Below, one piece after another: positions 1 through 8,270 of a stretch of 64,000 bases of DNA (its first letter is position 1; every line of letters starts with the position of its first letter). Source of the stretch: Gluconacetobacter sacchari. Lineage in GTDB: Bacteria; Pseudomonadota; Alphaproteobacteria; Acetobacterales; Acetobacteraceae. The stretch covers positions 1 to 64,000 of the forward strand of contig NZ_JABEQJ010000025.1 in the NCBI RefSeq assembly GCF_014174255.1, read 5' to 3'. The notes under the pieces are model-generated. The model saw only the letters and a program-made list of their open reading frames with translations, searched no databases and was not told the origin of the DNA. The translations under genes were made by a program, and so were the position numbers.

Positions 1-105
1 ATCACCATCCGCGGCGACAGCTACCGCCTGCGGGAGAAACGACGCTCCGGCCTTCTGCAGAAGGCCGGAGCGTCCATCAGGGAAGTCGAGACAACCACAT
101 CATGA
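1..105 (+). CDS. istB: C-terminal end of IS21-family helper ATPase (IstB-like), partial
   Basis: An open frame enters from the left edge and stops at 103-105 (TGA). The last 34 residues contain the stretch GDSYRLREKRRSGLL, which is the usual C-terminal tail of IstB-type ATPases that help the IS21 transposase IstA. The rest of the protein, including its Walker motifs, lies outside the window. The reading frame and the position next to an IS end fit an intact 3' end of an insertion sequence. The call rests on one short conserved tail, so it is good but not certain. Confidence 0.7.
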   Translation: MTIRGDSYRLREKRRSGLLQKAGASIREVETTTS

Positions 106-161
106 GGGGGGGGGCAGTTCCTCGTTTCGCCAAAGGGGTCAGTTCTTCAATTCGTTTGACA
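1..161 (+). mobile_element. Right end of an IS21-like insertion sequence
   Basis: Downstream of the IstB-like tail comes a G-run, then CAAAGGGGTCAGTTCTTCAA and a TGACA at 157-161. IS21-family ends finish in CA and carry short internal repeats. The neighbouring minus-strand gene loses its frame exactly here: its last codons (Q-T-N-stop, 147-158) are read from this terminal DNA. The exact last base (about 161) is inferred; the left end and target duplication are outside the window. Confidence 0.6.
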
Positions 162-1622
162 GCCTGGATGGGCGAGACGCGGCAACTTATTCTCGTCAAT
201 GTCAGACACGATATAGGGTAGGAAAGTCGTACGGCATGACAGGACGACAGCCACATGCTGGAACCGGTCTGCGGTTGCTAGGAATGCAGCCAAGCGACTG
301 GTCCAGATGGCGATCCCACCACGCTCATTGATCGCGTCGACCATGATCAATGCACGGGTGCCCGCAGCTTCGCCCGCGGCATCGAGAGCGCCAAGCAGAT
401 CGTCAGGGGTGACATTGGTGAGGCCGAGCTGATCACCGACCTGACGCCAGATTTCGCCATCAACGAAGCTCCCCCCCAGCACCAGCACCGCCGGGAAATT
501 CCGAGCGATATGGCGCTGCGCCACATCCGCGAGCAGGTGCGATTTACCTACGCCAGCATCGCCGGTCACGAGTAAGCGGTGCTCATTCGCCAGCCGCACC
601 TCATGCCGATCTATCGATTCAGAGACTGCATGAAGCGCCTCGTAGAGGCGGCTCACGTTATGATGCCCACGCTGAATGGATTCGCGATCACCAGCCTTCT
701 GGCTCCGCAAGTTCCAGACCTCGGCGGCGCACCTATCCAAGATCGTTCTTGCCTGATCGACCGTCTGTAACCAGGCGTCAAACGGCATAATCTCGGCTGG
801 CCCCAGCACGCTTGTCCGGATGCCTAGGCTAATTGCGCGGAACGAGACATCGAGCACGGCGGCGGGTGCGGCGGCGGGACTACTTTCCAGCAATTGCGCA
901 ATGTCGCTGGTCGCACGGTGTCTGGCCGCATCGATATCGTCGGCCAACTCACGCAGACTTTCAATGAAGATGGGATCGCGTGCGATCGCAAGCAGCCCGC
1001 GACGAACGGGGAGTTCGATATTGAGTTCGGGTGTATAACGCTTACCAAGCGCCGCACGGGTGATTTCGAAGCGCGTTCGAAACCAGTCCGGCGTAAAATG
1101 CAGAATATCAAACCAATAGCGGCGGCGGCCGGCGTGGCGCGGATCGGTACGCGTCAGGCGCTCGATCAGCTGGGTCTCATCCCACAACTCGATCGTAACG
1201 ATCCTTGGCAGGATCGCTTTGGTGCGGGCCGCTACCCAATCGTCCCAGCGAGCCTTCTGCGACTTCTGGTTCGCCACACGTCCGTCTGACAGGTTGAACG
1301 GAACGTTGACGATGAATCGCTTGAGATCGGGGTGATGGTTGATAGCGTGATCAAAGGATTCTTTCAGCTGTGAGGCCTGGCCGCTGCCAAATTCGAAGAA
1401 ATATTTTGCCTGCCAGCCGGTCTCCGAGCCATCGGCTTCGACCCGGTAACATTCCAGTCCCGCATCGGCGCCCGCGCCCTTACGGTGGAAGGCCAAACTA
1501 CGCGGCGTATCGATCGCCGCCAGCTGGCAAACCAGCTCCTCGAACCCGCTATGCTGGCTCCCATGATGCGTTCGGATGGCACGAAAGTCGATTGCAGGTG
1601 ATGGCATCTTGTCTGTTTTCAA
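147..1622 (-). pseudogene. Truncated nuclease-STAND NTPase, Avs-like anti-phage defence protein
   Basis: The 491-residue frame has an N-terminal Mrr/Cap4-like PD-(D/E)xK nuclease: D53 and E57 in GADAGLECY and Q71-x-K73 in GWQAKY. After a middle region comes a P-loop GDAGVGKS at about 354-361 and a Walker B-like LIMVDAINE at about 425-433. Nuclease plus STAND NTPase is the plan of Avs proteins, which sense phage proteins through a long C-terminal repeat sensor. Family members usually exceed 1000 residues. Here the frame ends about 60 residues after Walker B, in the end of an IS21-like element, so the sensor is lost or lies beyond the insertion. It is probably inactive. An unrelated nuclease-ATPase remains possible. 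Confidence 0.65.
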
Positions 1623-1935
1623 ATAGCGCTAACACGGCCCGATCTCTGACGCCCCGCGAACGGCAGGTATATTCGAAACCCGACATTCAAGGTCTTTATC
1701 AGAAACGACGGTTTTATCCCAAACTCGTTCGATTGACGTGTGCCTAGCGAATGGCGAATTTCTGGAGACTGTCCCAACCGCCTGAATGCCCAAGATGAGG
1801 GCAAGGCGACATTTGCGCCCACGGAATCCGACCCTAACTACCAACCAAACGCCTTTTACGGCTCCCCTACCCCGCCTGCGTGTTCGCCCGTGTAGAGCCG
1901 AACCAGCTTTATACCAAAGCCAGCCTCACGGTACA

Positions 1936-2089
1936 TATCGCAGCGGGTTGCGGTTCAGGCCGTCCCGATTTGAACCTGCGAAACTACATTGTTGATTTTG
2001 TTATAGTTTATTTTCGGCCCGACTCACACCCAAAGAAAAACCCCACGAACCTGCTGATTTCGTGGGGTTTTTGTTGTGGTTCATGGTTG
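1936..2089. repeat. Dispersed ~153 bp repeat, left copy
   Basis: This segment aligns by eye, in the same orientation, with 41691-41843 over its whole length, at roughly three quarters identity or better. Exact shared runs include TTGAACCTGCGAAA, AGTTTATTTTC and a 24-base run that starts the terminator hairpin. The two copies enclose the whole 2.4-41.7 kb catabolic region. No complete tRNA can be folded from it. It could be a duplicated attachment site or an intergenic repeat family of the host. Confidence 0.7.
2036..2072. terminator. Intrinsic bidirectional terminator
   Basis: AAAACCCCACGAA pairs with TTCGTGGGGTTTT across a loop of nine bases, giving a GC-rich stem with A-runs before and T-runs after it, so it can act on either strand. 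It sits inside the left copy of the dispersed repeat. Confidence 0.8.
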
Positions 2090-2410
2090 AGGGGGAAGAC
2101 AACCAACGATACTTGTGATTGATGGGCTGCGAAATACCGCACTTCACTGCATGACACCGCACCAGCGTCCGTATATCCTTCAATACAGTCTCATAAGTGT
2201 GATCAGTTAAGTGAATTCCGCTATATCTGAGATCACATTTCTTTCTAATATCTCCGATCCACCTACACTGATCACAAAAAAACGATTTATTTCATTTTAT
2301 AAACAAAAATAAAAATAATAAATTGCAATATATTATAAAACAAATAAGATAAAAATTTAGAGAGTTTTTTCTTCTTCATGCGAAGAAATAAAAATATTTT
2401 GCAATTCGTC

Positions 2411-3133
2411 TCAAGGATGGGAATGCACATGCGAAAAAAAGGCACGCATATTATAACCACGCATACAGTAAAGGACGTCATGCCGTGACGTCCTGGCATC
2501 TGCTGGCGACATGTCCCACTGTGTTTCAATATTCGGATATGTCAGTTGCAGGGCATGGTGGGCGACGTCCCCCGCGAAGATCGTGCGGTCTCCGTATCGC
2601 CAACCACTATGGCCGGGCGTGTGTCCGGGGAGAGGAAGACATGTCATCGGGCCCGCGCTTTCCCCCGGTTCGAGCAGCGTGATTCGGCCCGCCCATACTC
2701 GAAGAATACGTCGTGCATCGCGAGCGATGGCCGCGTGGCTGCCCGCATCGGCATATGAGGTCCAGAATTCGTATTCCATGCGGGACAAGTGCAGGCGCGC
2801 TCGGGGAAAGGCCGCCGCGTCATCGGGACCGATCAGGCCACCTATGTGATCGCCGTGCAGATGGGTCAGATAGATGCTTTCGATCGCGCAGGGCCGTATA
2901 TGCCGCTGGGCAAGTCGCTCCGCCATTGCCCCGAATCCCGCCCCCATAAGAGATCCACCGCCGGCATCGACAAGCAGGAACCCGGCCTCTTCGCGCACCA
3001 GATGGCATTGAACAGGGACCGTGATCGCCCGACCGATCTTTTCCGCGAGGCTGGCTATCGCCGGATGTGGCGAGAAAAGCGCGAGCGGCATCTGAAAACT
3101 GCCGTCGCATAGCGTCAGGACGGAGCCGTTCAT
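2411..3133 (-). CDS. MBL-fold metallo-hydrolase
   Basis: This is a metallo-beta-lactamase-fold hydrolase of about 240 residues. The zinc signature THLHGDHIGG is present, followed by the later metal ligands in LPLPGHTPGHSG and FAGDVAHH. It resembles the lactonase/hydrolase branch (AHL lactonase-like) rather than true beta-lactamases. The start at 3133 overlaps the stop of the upstream amidohydrolase by four bases (ATGA), so it is translationally coupled as the last gene of the long operon. Its C-terminus ends soon after the last metal motif, right at the AT-rich segment, so it may be slightly shortened. It may open a lactone or thioester-like intermediate of the pathway; the substrate is not predictable. 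Confidence 0.8.
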   Translation of the reverse strand: MNGSVLTLCDGSFQMPLALFSPHPAIASLAEKIGRAITVPVQCHLVREEAGFLLVDAGGGSLMGAGFGAMAERLAQRHIRPCAIESIYLTHLHGDHIGGLIGPDDAAAFPRARLHLSRMEYEFWTSYADAGSHAAIARDARRILRVWAGRITLLEPGESAGPMTCLPLPGHTPGHSGWRYGDRTIFAGDVAHHALQLTYPNIETQWDMSPADARTSRHDVLYCMRGYNMRAFFSHVHSHP

Positions 3134-4563
3134 GCGGCGCCTGATGGTTCCAGCCCGGCGGCCGCGGCATGCTGCGCGATGGCAATCCAGTCCATGTCCC
3201 GCATCGCCCCCTTCTGCATCTGCTGTGCAAGCTCCCGGCACGCCCGCTCCATGTCTATTCCGGCCACTTTTCCGTCACGCACGATCTCACGACCGCGAAC
3301 CGTAACACTCGTGACGGCCTCGCGCCGCCAACGGCCAACGGCCAGTCGGGCGACATGCATCATCGAACCGGGCGGAAGCGGACTGAGCGCCTCCATGGAC
3401 AACTCAACGAAACTGGCAGGCGCGCCGGGCTCCAGACCGGGTGCCGGCGCGCCACATATCAGTCGTGCGCCCTCGGAAAAGGCGGATTGCAGTGCAGCCT
3501 CTTCGCACGCCTTTACGTCCAGTTGGCCCGCGGCGGCGAACAATCTTGCCGCCAGCCGGACTTCCCGCAGCATGTCGCTATCGTCATCGAGTGCCATGCC
3601 ATCCATGCCCAAACCCATCTTCAGCCCGTCCCGCGCCAGCGTGCCGAACTCCGCGATTCCCGAGCCGAGGCGAAGATTCGAACTGGCATTCAGCGCCAGG
3701 GCGACGCCGGCGGCCGCCAAGGCAGCGCGTTCGCATGCGTTCAGCCACACCCCATGGGCGATGGCGAGGCGCGGTCCCAGCAGGCCGGCATCTTCAAAAT
3801 AGGCATGGATGCCCTCTGGATGATGGTTTTCCATCCAACGGCGCTGCGCCCAGGTCTCGAGCACATGAACATGCACGCGCCTGCCGGTGCGCTCCGCCGC
3901 ACGACCGACCAGGGCGGCGCCGTGCGGCGACAGCCATTGCGGGCCGGGCGGACCATATTGCACGGTCGTTCCCTCTCCTTCGATCTGTTCGGCGATCGCT
4001 TCGACCATCGCGATCTGCTCTTCGACCGGCGGCAGGCGGGTCAGCGCGCGCAGTCTTTGCGCGCTGCTCTCGTCCAGCGCGTCCAGCACCGCGCGACCAC
4101 CGTCATAACCGATCAGGTTACGATCGATCACCGGGCATACGAACGCCAGATCGATGCCGATATCCCGTGCAGCCCGTGCAACCTGCCGGGCCTCGGCGAT
4201 CATGTCGGGCCCCTGCGGGAGGTGGTTATGCACCACCGCGCCGACACCCGAGGCCGCCATGTTCGCGAAGGCCAACAGGTGGGTCAGGTAGACATCGGTG
4301 CGGGGGGTCTTCCACAGATCCCACAACCATGTTTCCAGTCTGCTGTCGGCCGCGCCGAAATCGAGCGGGCGGCTCCCCCTGCCATGATCATGCGCGTTGA
4401 CCAATATCGGCATGATCAGCCGTTCTTTCCCAGCATACGGGGCCGTGTCTATCGCGACGATCCTGCCGTCCGCGAATGTCAGGCATCCGTCCGGTCGCGG
4501 GAGGTCCCGTCCGGGGTGCGCCCAGAGCAATCCGTGGCGCCTCTGCTCCATGCCACCCGTCAT
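3130..4563 (-). CDS. Amidohydrolase of the TrzA/AtzB-cytosine deaminase type
   Basis: This 477-residue protein is a metal-dependent TIM-barrel amidohydrolase. The HxH metal motif appears as NAHDHGRG near residue 58. Later metal and catalytic sites are visible in the HVHVLET segment, the IAHGVW segment and the GMDGMALDDDSD segment, the order expected of deaminases and chlorohydrolases acting on N-heterocycles (guanine, SAH/MTA, s-triazine and creatinine deaminases). It probably deaminates or hydrolyses a cyclic amidine. Its start codon overlaps the stop of the upstream gene by one base (TGATG). With the oxamate-type enzymes and ABC importer in the same operon it suggests catabolism of a nitrogen-rich ring compound. 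Confidence 0.8.
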   Translation of the reverse strand: MTGGMEQRRHGLLWAHPGRDLPRPDGCLTFADGRIVAIDTAPYAGKERLIMPILVNAHDHGRGSRPLDFGAADSRLETWLWDLWKTPRTDVYLTHLLAFANMAASGVGAVVHNHLPQGPDMIAEARQVARAARDIGIDLAFVCPVIDRNLIGYDGGRAVLDALDESSAQRLRALTRLPPVEEQIAMVEAIAEQIEGEGTTVQYGPPGPQWLSPHGAALVGRAAERTGRRVHVHVLETWAQRRWMENHHPEGIHAYFEDAGLLGPRLAIAHGVWLNACERAALAAAGVALALNASSNLRLGSGIAEFGTLARDGLKMGLGMDGMALDDDSDMLREVRLAARLFAAAGQLDVKACEEAALQSAFSEGARLICGAPAPGLEPGAPASFVELSMEALSPLPPGSMMHVARLAVGRWRREAVTSVTVRGREIVRDGKVAGIDMERACRELAQQMQKGAMRDMDWIAIAQHAAAAGLEPSGAA

Positions 4564-5297
4564 CAGGCCAGGCCGAGCAGTCGCTGCAGATTTTCTCCCT
4601 CGATCATGGCGCGGTGCGCCGGGTTGGGTACTGCCTTTGCGATCTTCCTGCGCTCGAGATCGAAATCGCTACCGGGCCAATCAGTGCCCATGATGATCTT
4701 TTCCGGGCCGACATCGCGATAGGCCATGCGGACTTCGATCAATTGGGTCGACGAAGTTTCGAGATAGATGTTCGGCGTGCGCTTCGCGACCAGTATCGCC
4801 TCGTTCACGTTCCAGACCGTGCCCATGTGGGCGATGATCGTGGGAACGGAAGGATAATGTTTCGCAATCTCCTCGATTCCCAGAGGATGGATAAAGGCGT
4901 CGTCCAGTGCGTTGAACAATACCATGATGCCGCGTTCGGCACATGCGTCGAAAATTGGGTCCAGCAGCCCATGATCAACCACATGGTAGCCGTGCAGTAC
5001 GGGGTGCAGCTTAAGCCCCCTGAAACCGTGCCGGTCATGATCCCGGCGGACCTGGTCGGCGGCATCGGCGGCACGTGCGTTCACCTGCCCAAAAGGAATG
5101 ATGCGGTCGCTGTATGTCCAACCGACCAATGCCGTATAGTCATTGTCGATCATCTGGCCGAGCGAGCAGCCAACAGCCATGTCCACCCCGGCATCGTCCA
5201 TGTCGCGCAGCATCATCTCGACCGAATAGGTCTCAGACGTCAGGTAGTCGGATTTCTGCTGTGCAGTCCAAATGTTATTGTAAGCATCGATAATCAT
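4563..5297 (-). CDS. Amidohydrolase family 2 (ACMSD/TatD-like TIM-barrel) protein
   Basis: This 244-residue protein belongs to the amidohydrolase-2 group, which contains decarboxylases (ACMSD, gamma-resorcylate decarboxylase) and lactonases. Visible family signs are the lysine segment GFRGLKLHP, the histidine in IIAHMG and the final MGTDWP with the conserved metal-binding Asp. The N-terminal metal site is unusual: the start reads MIIDAYNNIW where relatives have D-x-H-x-H, so the first metal ligands are missing or replaced. It may be a non-hydrolytic relative, or work with an altered metal site. It is coupled to the genes on both sides in the long minus-strand operon. Confidence 0.75.
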   Translation of the reverse strand: MIIDAYNNIWTAQQKSDYLTSETYSVEMMLRDMDDAGVDMAVGCSLGQMIDNDYTALVGWTYSDRIIPFGQVNARAADAADQVRRDHDRHGFRGLKLHPVLHGYHVVDHGLLDPIFDACAERGIMVLFNALDDAFIHPLGIEEIAKHYPSVPTIIAHMGTVWNVNEAILVAKRTPNIYLETSSTQLIEVRMAYRDVGPEKIIMGTDWPGSDFDLERRKIAKAVPNPAHRAMIEGENLQRLLGLA

Positions 5298-5309
5298 GTC
5301 GGGCTCCAG

Positions 5310-6281
5310 TCAGGCACGTTCGTATAACGGGAAATGGCACAGGACGTTGTCACCATCGGGTAGGTTCCGGTTCGGCGGCGCGACGGTCGCGCAGGGATCG
5401 CGCGCATAAGGGCAACGCGCAGCGAAAGCGCACAGGCGATCAGAGGCAGGACTGGACGGCACGACGTCCTCGTCGGCCGACTGGCCACGGAACAGCCGGC
5501 GTGTCTTCTCCACGTCGGGCACTGCGATATTGCGGAAAAGCATTGCGGAATAGGGATGCGCCGGCGCGCGCGCAATCCGCGAGGCCCGCCCGATTTCCAC
5601 CAACCGACCCAGATACAGCACTGCCACACGGTCCGAGATGTCCGAGACGATCCGCAGATCATGCGAGATGAAGAGCATGCTCAGGCCGTTTTCCCGCCGG
5701 AGATCGATCAGGAGGTTCAGGATCTGCGCCTGGACCGAGACATCCAGGGCGGAAATCGGTTCATCGGCGATTATCAGGTCGGGCGTTGCCCCCAGTGCAC
5801 GGGCAATAGCGATACGCTGTCGCTGTCCGCCGGAAAAATCGGATGGAAATCGGCCCAGTGCCTCGGCCGGCAGTCCGACCTTGCGCATCAGTTCCGCGGC
5901 GCGGCGGGCTCTTTGCCCGCGCTGCACCCTCGCCACGCCCAGGACATCGCCAATAGCCGACGCAATTTTTCGCGCAGGATTCAGCGAGGAATACGGGTCC
6001 TGAAACACCATCTGGATGGTGTGGCCATGACGGGCGCTCGTGTTGCGGAGAGCATGCGACACGTCGCGTCCACGATACAGCACGCGGCCACCAGAAGGTG
6101 GAGTCAATCCGATGATTGCTCGTCCTAGCGTTGATTTTCCAGATCCGCTCTCTCCGACTAGACCAAGTGTCTCGCCGGGTGCGATCGTCAGCGAAAGCGG
6201 ATGCAGGGCAAGATGATGCTGTCCTCCGGCCGTCCGGTATGTCACCGACAGGTCCTCGACCTTTAAAATCGGTTCAACCAT
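5310..6281 (-). CDS. Oligopeptide-type ABC transporter ATP-binding protein (DppF/OppF family)
   Basis: The 323-residue product is the second ATPase of a Dpp/Opp-type importer. It has Walker A GESGSGKST, the signature SGGQRQRIAIARALG, Walker B LIIADEP and the C-terminal oligo/dipeptide extension with a Cys-rich segment (C-x6-C pattern around ARCPYARDPC). The start ATG at 6279-6281 begins the typical EPILKVEDLSVTYR sequence and overlaps the previous ATPase gene by eight bases. It powers uptake together with the partner ATPase at 6274-7260 and the two permeases upstream. Confidence 0.9.
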   Translation of the reverse strand: MVEPILKVEDLSVTYRTAGGQHHLALHPLSLTIAPGETLGLVGESGSGKSTLGRAIIGLTPPSGGRVLYRGRDVSHALRNTSARHGHTIQMVFQDPYSSLNPARKIASAIGDVLGVARVQRGQRARRAAELMRKVGLPAEALGRFPSDFSGGQRQRIAIARALGATPDLIIADEPISALDVSVQAQILNLLIDLRRENGLSMLFISHDLRIVSDISDRVAVLYLGRLVEIGRASRIARAPAHPYSAMLFRNIAVPDVEKTRRLFRGQSADEDVVPSSPASDRLCAFAARCPYARDPCATVAPPNRNLPDGDNVLCHFPLYERA

Positions 6282-7260
6282 CGATCTTTGATCCGACAAG
6301 AGGAAAGTGGCAGGCGACGCGTCCGGTATCACTACATTCGGCCAATTCGGGCTGATGCGTGAAACATGCCGGCCTGGCCCGGCGGCATCGCGGCGCAAAC
6401 GCGCAGCCCTGCGTGGCACGCAATGCGAACGCCGTTTCCGCCGTGCCAGGAATAGTCGCGTAATGCCCCGACGCGTCACGTACATGTCTGGCGCAGTCGA
6501 GCAGGGCCCGCGTGTAAGGATGGCGCGGAAGCGCAAACAACGTCTCGACCGGCGCGCTTTCCACGATCCGGCCGCCATACATGACCATGACGCGATCCGC
6601 CATGCCCGCGACCACGCCCATGTCGTGCGTTATGATCAGAACCGACATGCCGCGTTTCTGAACCGCCCGGTACAGGGTGGCCAGAACCTGCGTCTGCACC
6701 GTCACGTCCAGCGCCGTCGTCGGTTCGTCCGCGATCAGCAGTTCCGGATCGCACGCCAGGGCGAGAGCGATCATGACCCGCTGGCGCTGGCCACCGGAAA
6801 TCTGGTGCGGATATGCGCGCGTGACGCGGTCGGGATCGTGGATGCCGACCTCGCCGAGCAGCCGCGTGATGCGGTCGTCCGCGTCTGGACCGGCCATGCC
6901 GTGGGCGCGCATCCCTTCGGCGATCTGCTGCGCGATGGTTTCCGACGGATTCAGCGCGCTCAGCGGGTCCTGAAAGATCGTCGCGATGGCCCGTCCACGA
7001 AGCCGCCGGAGATCGGGGTGATCGAGGGCCAGAATATTCCGCCCGGAAAGGCGGATCTCGCCGGAATATCCGCAGCGCGGGCCTTCGTTGAGGCGTGAGA
7101 GCGCAAGCGCGGTAGCCGATTTTCCCGATCCGCTTTCACCGACAAGTGCGACGATCTCACCGCGTCCGATCGAGAAATCGATGCGATCGACGATGGTCCG
7201 CCGCGCGCCGCCTGGCCCGAACGACACGCTGAGCGCGCGGACGTCGAGCAGCGCGGTCAT
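6274..7260 (-). CDS. Oligopeptide-type ABC transporter ATP-binding protein (DppD/OppD family)
   Basis: This is the first ATPase of the importer, about 328 residues from the chosen start. Motifs are Walker A GESGSGKSA, signature SGGQRQRVMIALALA, Walker B LLIADEP, and a C-terminal Cys-containing segment (GCAFAPRCRRARPAC) found in DppD/OppD proteins. The start MTALLDV at 7260 gives an ATGA overlap with the permease stop; MVMTALL at 7266 is an alternative. The open frame continues far upstream, but that part is only the shadow of the permease gene. Confidence 0.9.
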   Translation of the reverse strand: MTALLDVRALSVSFGPGGARRTIVDRIDFSIGRGEIVALVGESGSGKSATALALSRLNEGPRCGYSGEIRLSGRNILALDHPDLRRLRGRAIATIFQDPLSALNPSETIAQQIAEGMRAHGMAGPDADDRITRLLGEVGIHDPDRVTRAYPHQISGGQRQRVMIALALACDPELLIADEPTTALDVTVQTQVLATLYRAVQKRGMSVLIITHDMGVVAGMADRVMVMYGGRIVESAPVETLFALPRHPYTRALLDCARHVRDASGHYATIPGTAETAFALRATQGCAFAPRCRRARPACFTHQPELAECSDTGRVACHFPLVGSKIDG

Positions 7261-8270
7261 GACCATACCCCGTCGCGCAGGCGCGGATTGGCGTACAAGC
7301 AGGCCAGGTCGGTCATGAAATTGACGAGGATATATAGCGCCGCGATGGCGATGCCCGCACCTTGTACAGTCAGGTAATCGCGACTTTCGATCGCCCGGAC
7401 GAGCATGCGTCCGATACCGGGGTAGCCGAACACCACTTCGGCCACGACCGATCCGCCCAGCATCGCGCCGAATTGCGCTCCCAGCACCGTCATGATCCCG
7501 ACCGCCGCATTGCGCAGGATATGCCGCAGGAAAATCCTGTTCGCACCAATGCCCTTCATCCGCGCGGTCAGAACGAACTCCTTTTTCATCGTCGCTAGGA
7601 TTTCCGACCGCACCAGCCGCATCACCACGCCCGAGGAGGTCAGCCCGACCGTCAGGGATGGCAGGACAAGGTGGGATATCCACGGGCCGATCAGATCGGG
7701 CCGTCCAAGAATCACCGCGTCGATCATCACGAAATTGGTCACGGGCCGATAGTCGATCGATGGTGGAAGGCGCCCGAAGGAGGGAAGCCAGCCGAGCCAG
7801 AGCGAAAAGATCATGATCAGGACTAGTCCCAGCCAGAACCAAGGCAATGTAGACAGGATGATCGACAGAAGGCGTATCGCCACATCGGCCGGACCGTCGG
7901 CCGCATGCACCGCGATCAGGGCCGCCCCGAGGCCACAGACCGTCATGACCACGAAGGACGCCCCAGCCATTTCCATCGTGACCGGCAATGTCTCGCCGAT
8001 CATCGTTGCCACGGATTTGCCGGTCTGGGCGGAAATGCCGAAATCGAAATGCGCGAGACTGTTGAGATAGACCAGATATTGCCGCCACAAGGGCTGGTCC
8101 AGGCCCAGGCCGGCCATCAGCCGGACGCGCTGCGCGTCCGATACGAATTGCGCGGACAAGCTCTCGATCATAGAGCCCGGCAAGGCGTGCATGATCGCGA
8201 AAATCAGGCTTGCCACGGCAAGCAGCATGAAAGGCAAAGTCGCGACCCGGCGCAGGAGACCGCTGGTCAT
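7257..8270 (-). CDS. ABC transporter permease (DppB/OppB family)
   Basis: The 337-residue integral membrane protein has the DppB layout: an N-terminal membrane anchor (FMLLAVASLIFAIMHALPG), a periplasmic loop and five further membrane segments. The cytoplasmic EAA-like loop is visible around LVRSEILATMKKEFVLTARM, where the ATPases dock. It pairs with the DppC-type permease encoded just upstream, whose stop overlaps this start (ATGA). Peptide-type importers of this family also carry nickel, opines, glutathione and other small amides, so the substrate should be judged from the operon rather than from the family. Confidence 0.9.
   Translation of the reverse strand: MTSGLLRRVATLPFMLLAVASLIFAIMHALPGSMIESLSAQFVSDAQRVRLMAGLGLDQPLWRQYLVYLNSLAHFDFGISAQTGKSVATMIGETLPVTMEMAGASFVVMTVCGLGAALIAVHAADGPADVAIRLLSIILSTLPWFWLGLVLIMIFSLWLGWLPSFGRLPPSIDYRPVTNFVMIDAVILGRPDLIGPWISHLVLPSLTVGLTSSGVVMRLVRSEILATMKKEFVLTARMKGIGANRIFLRHILRNAAVGIMTVLGAQFGAMLGGSVVAEVVFGYPGIGRMLVRAIESRDYLTVQGAGIAIAALYILVNFMTDLACLYANPRLRDGVWS

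Larger units (their letters stand above)
1623..2410. other. Intergenic stretch with a repeat, a terminator and an AT-rich segment
   Basis: No convincing gene is seen in these 788 bases. The first part (1623-1900) is upstream of the Avs-like gene and may hold its promoter. At 1936-2089 lies the dispersed repeat described separately. The ten bases TGTGATCAGT at 2198-2207 recur as their reverse complement at 2267-2276, about 60 bases apart. From about 2280 to 2410 the sequence is strikingly AT-rich compared with the surroundings and contains a small hairpin (TTCTTC-ATGC-GAAGAA, 2372-2387). This AT-rich piece follows the last gene of the 16-gene operon and may end its transcript. Confidence 0.5.

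Noticed and set aside
1936-2089. tRNA-like T-arm (GGTTCAAAT on the minus strand) as an integration site in a tRNA gene
   Set aside because: The flanking bases do not pair as a T-stem and no acceptor or anticodon arm can be folded in either repeat copy.
2001-2183. Small minus-strand frame across the terminator (NPTK...GSWGFSLG)
   Set aside because: The same peptide arises at 41710-41907 because the DNA repeat and terminator are shared; the hairpin explains the conservation better than coding.
2372-2387. Hairpin TTCTTC-ATGC-GAAGAA as terminator of the long operon
   Set aside because: On the minus strand the stem is followed by A-rich rather than T-rich sequence, so it lacks the form of an intrinsic terminator.
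3169-4722. 517-residue plus-strand open frame
   Set aside because: It is antisense to the TrzA-like amidohydrolase; no motif or ribosome-binding site supports it.
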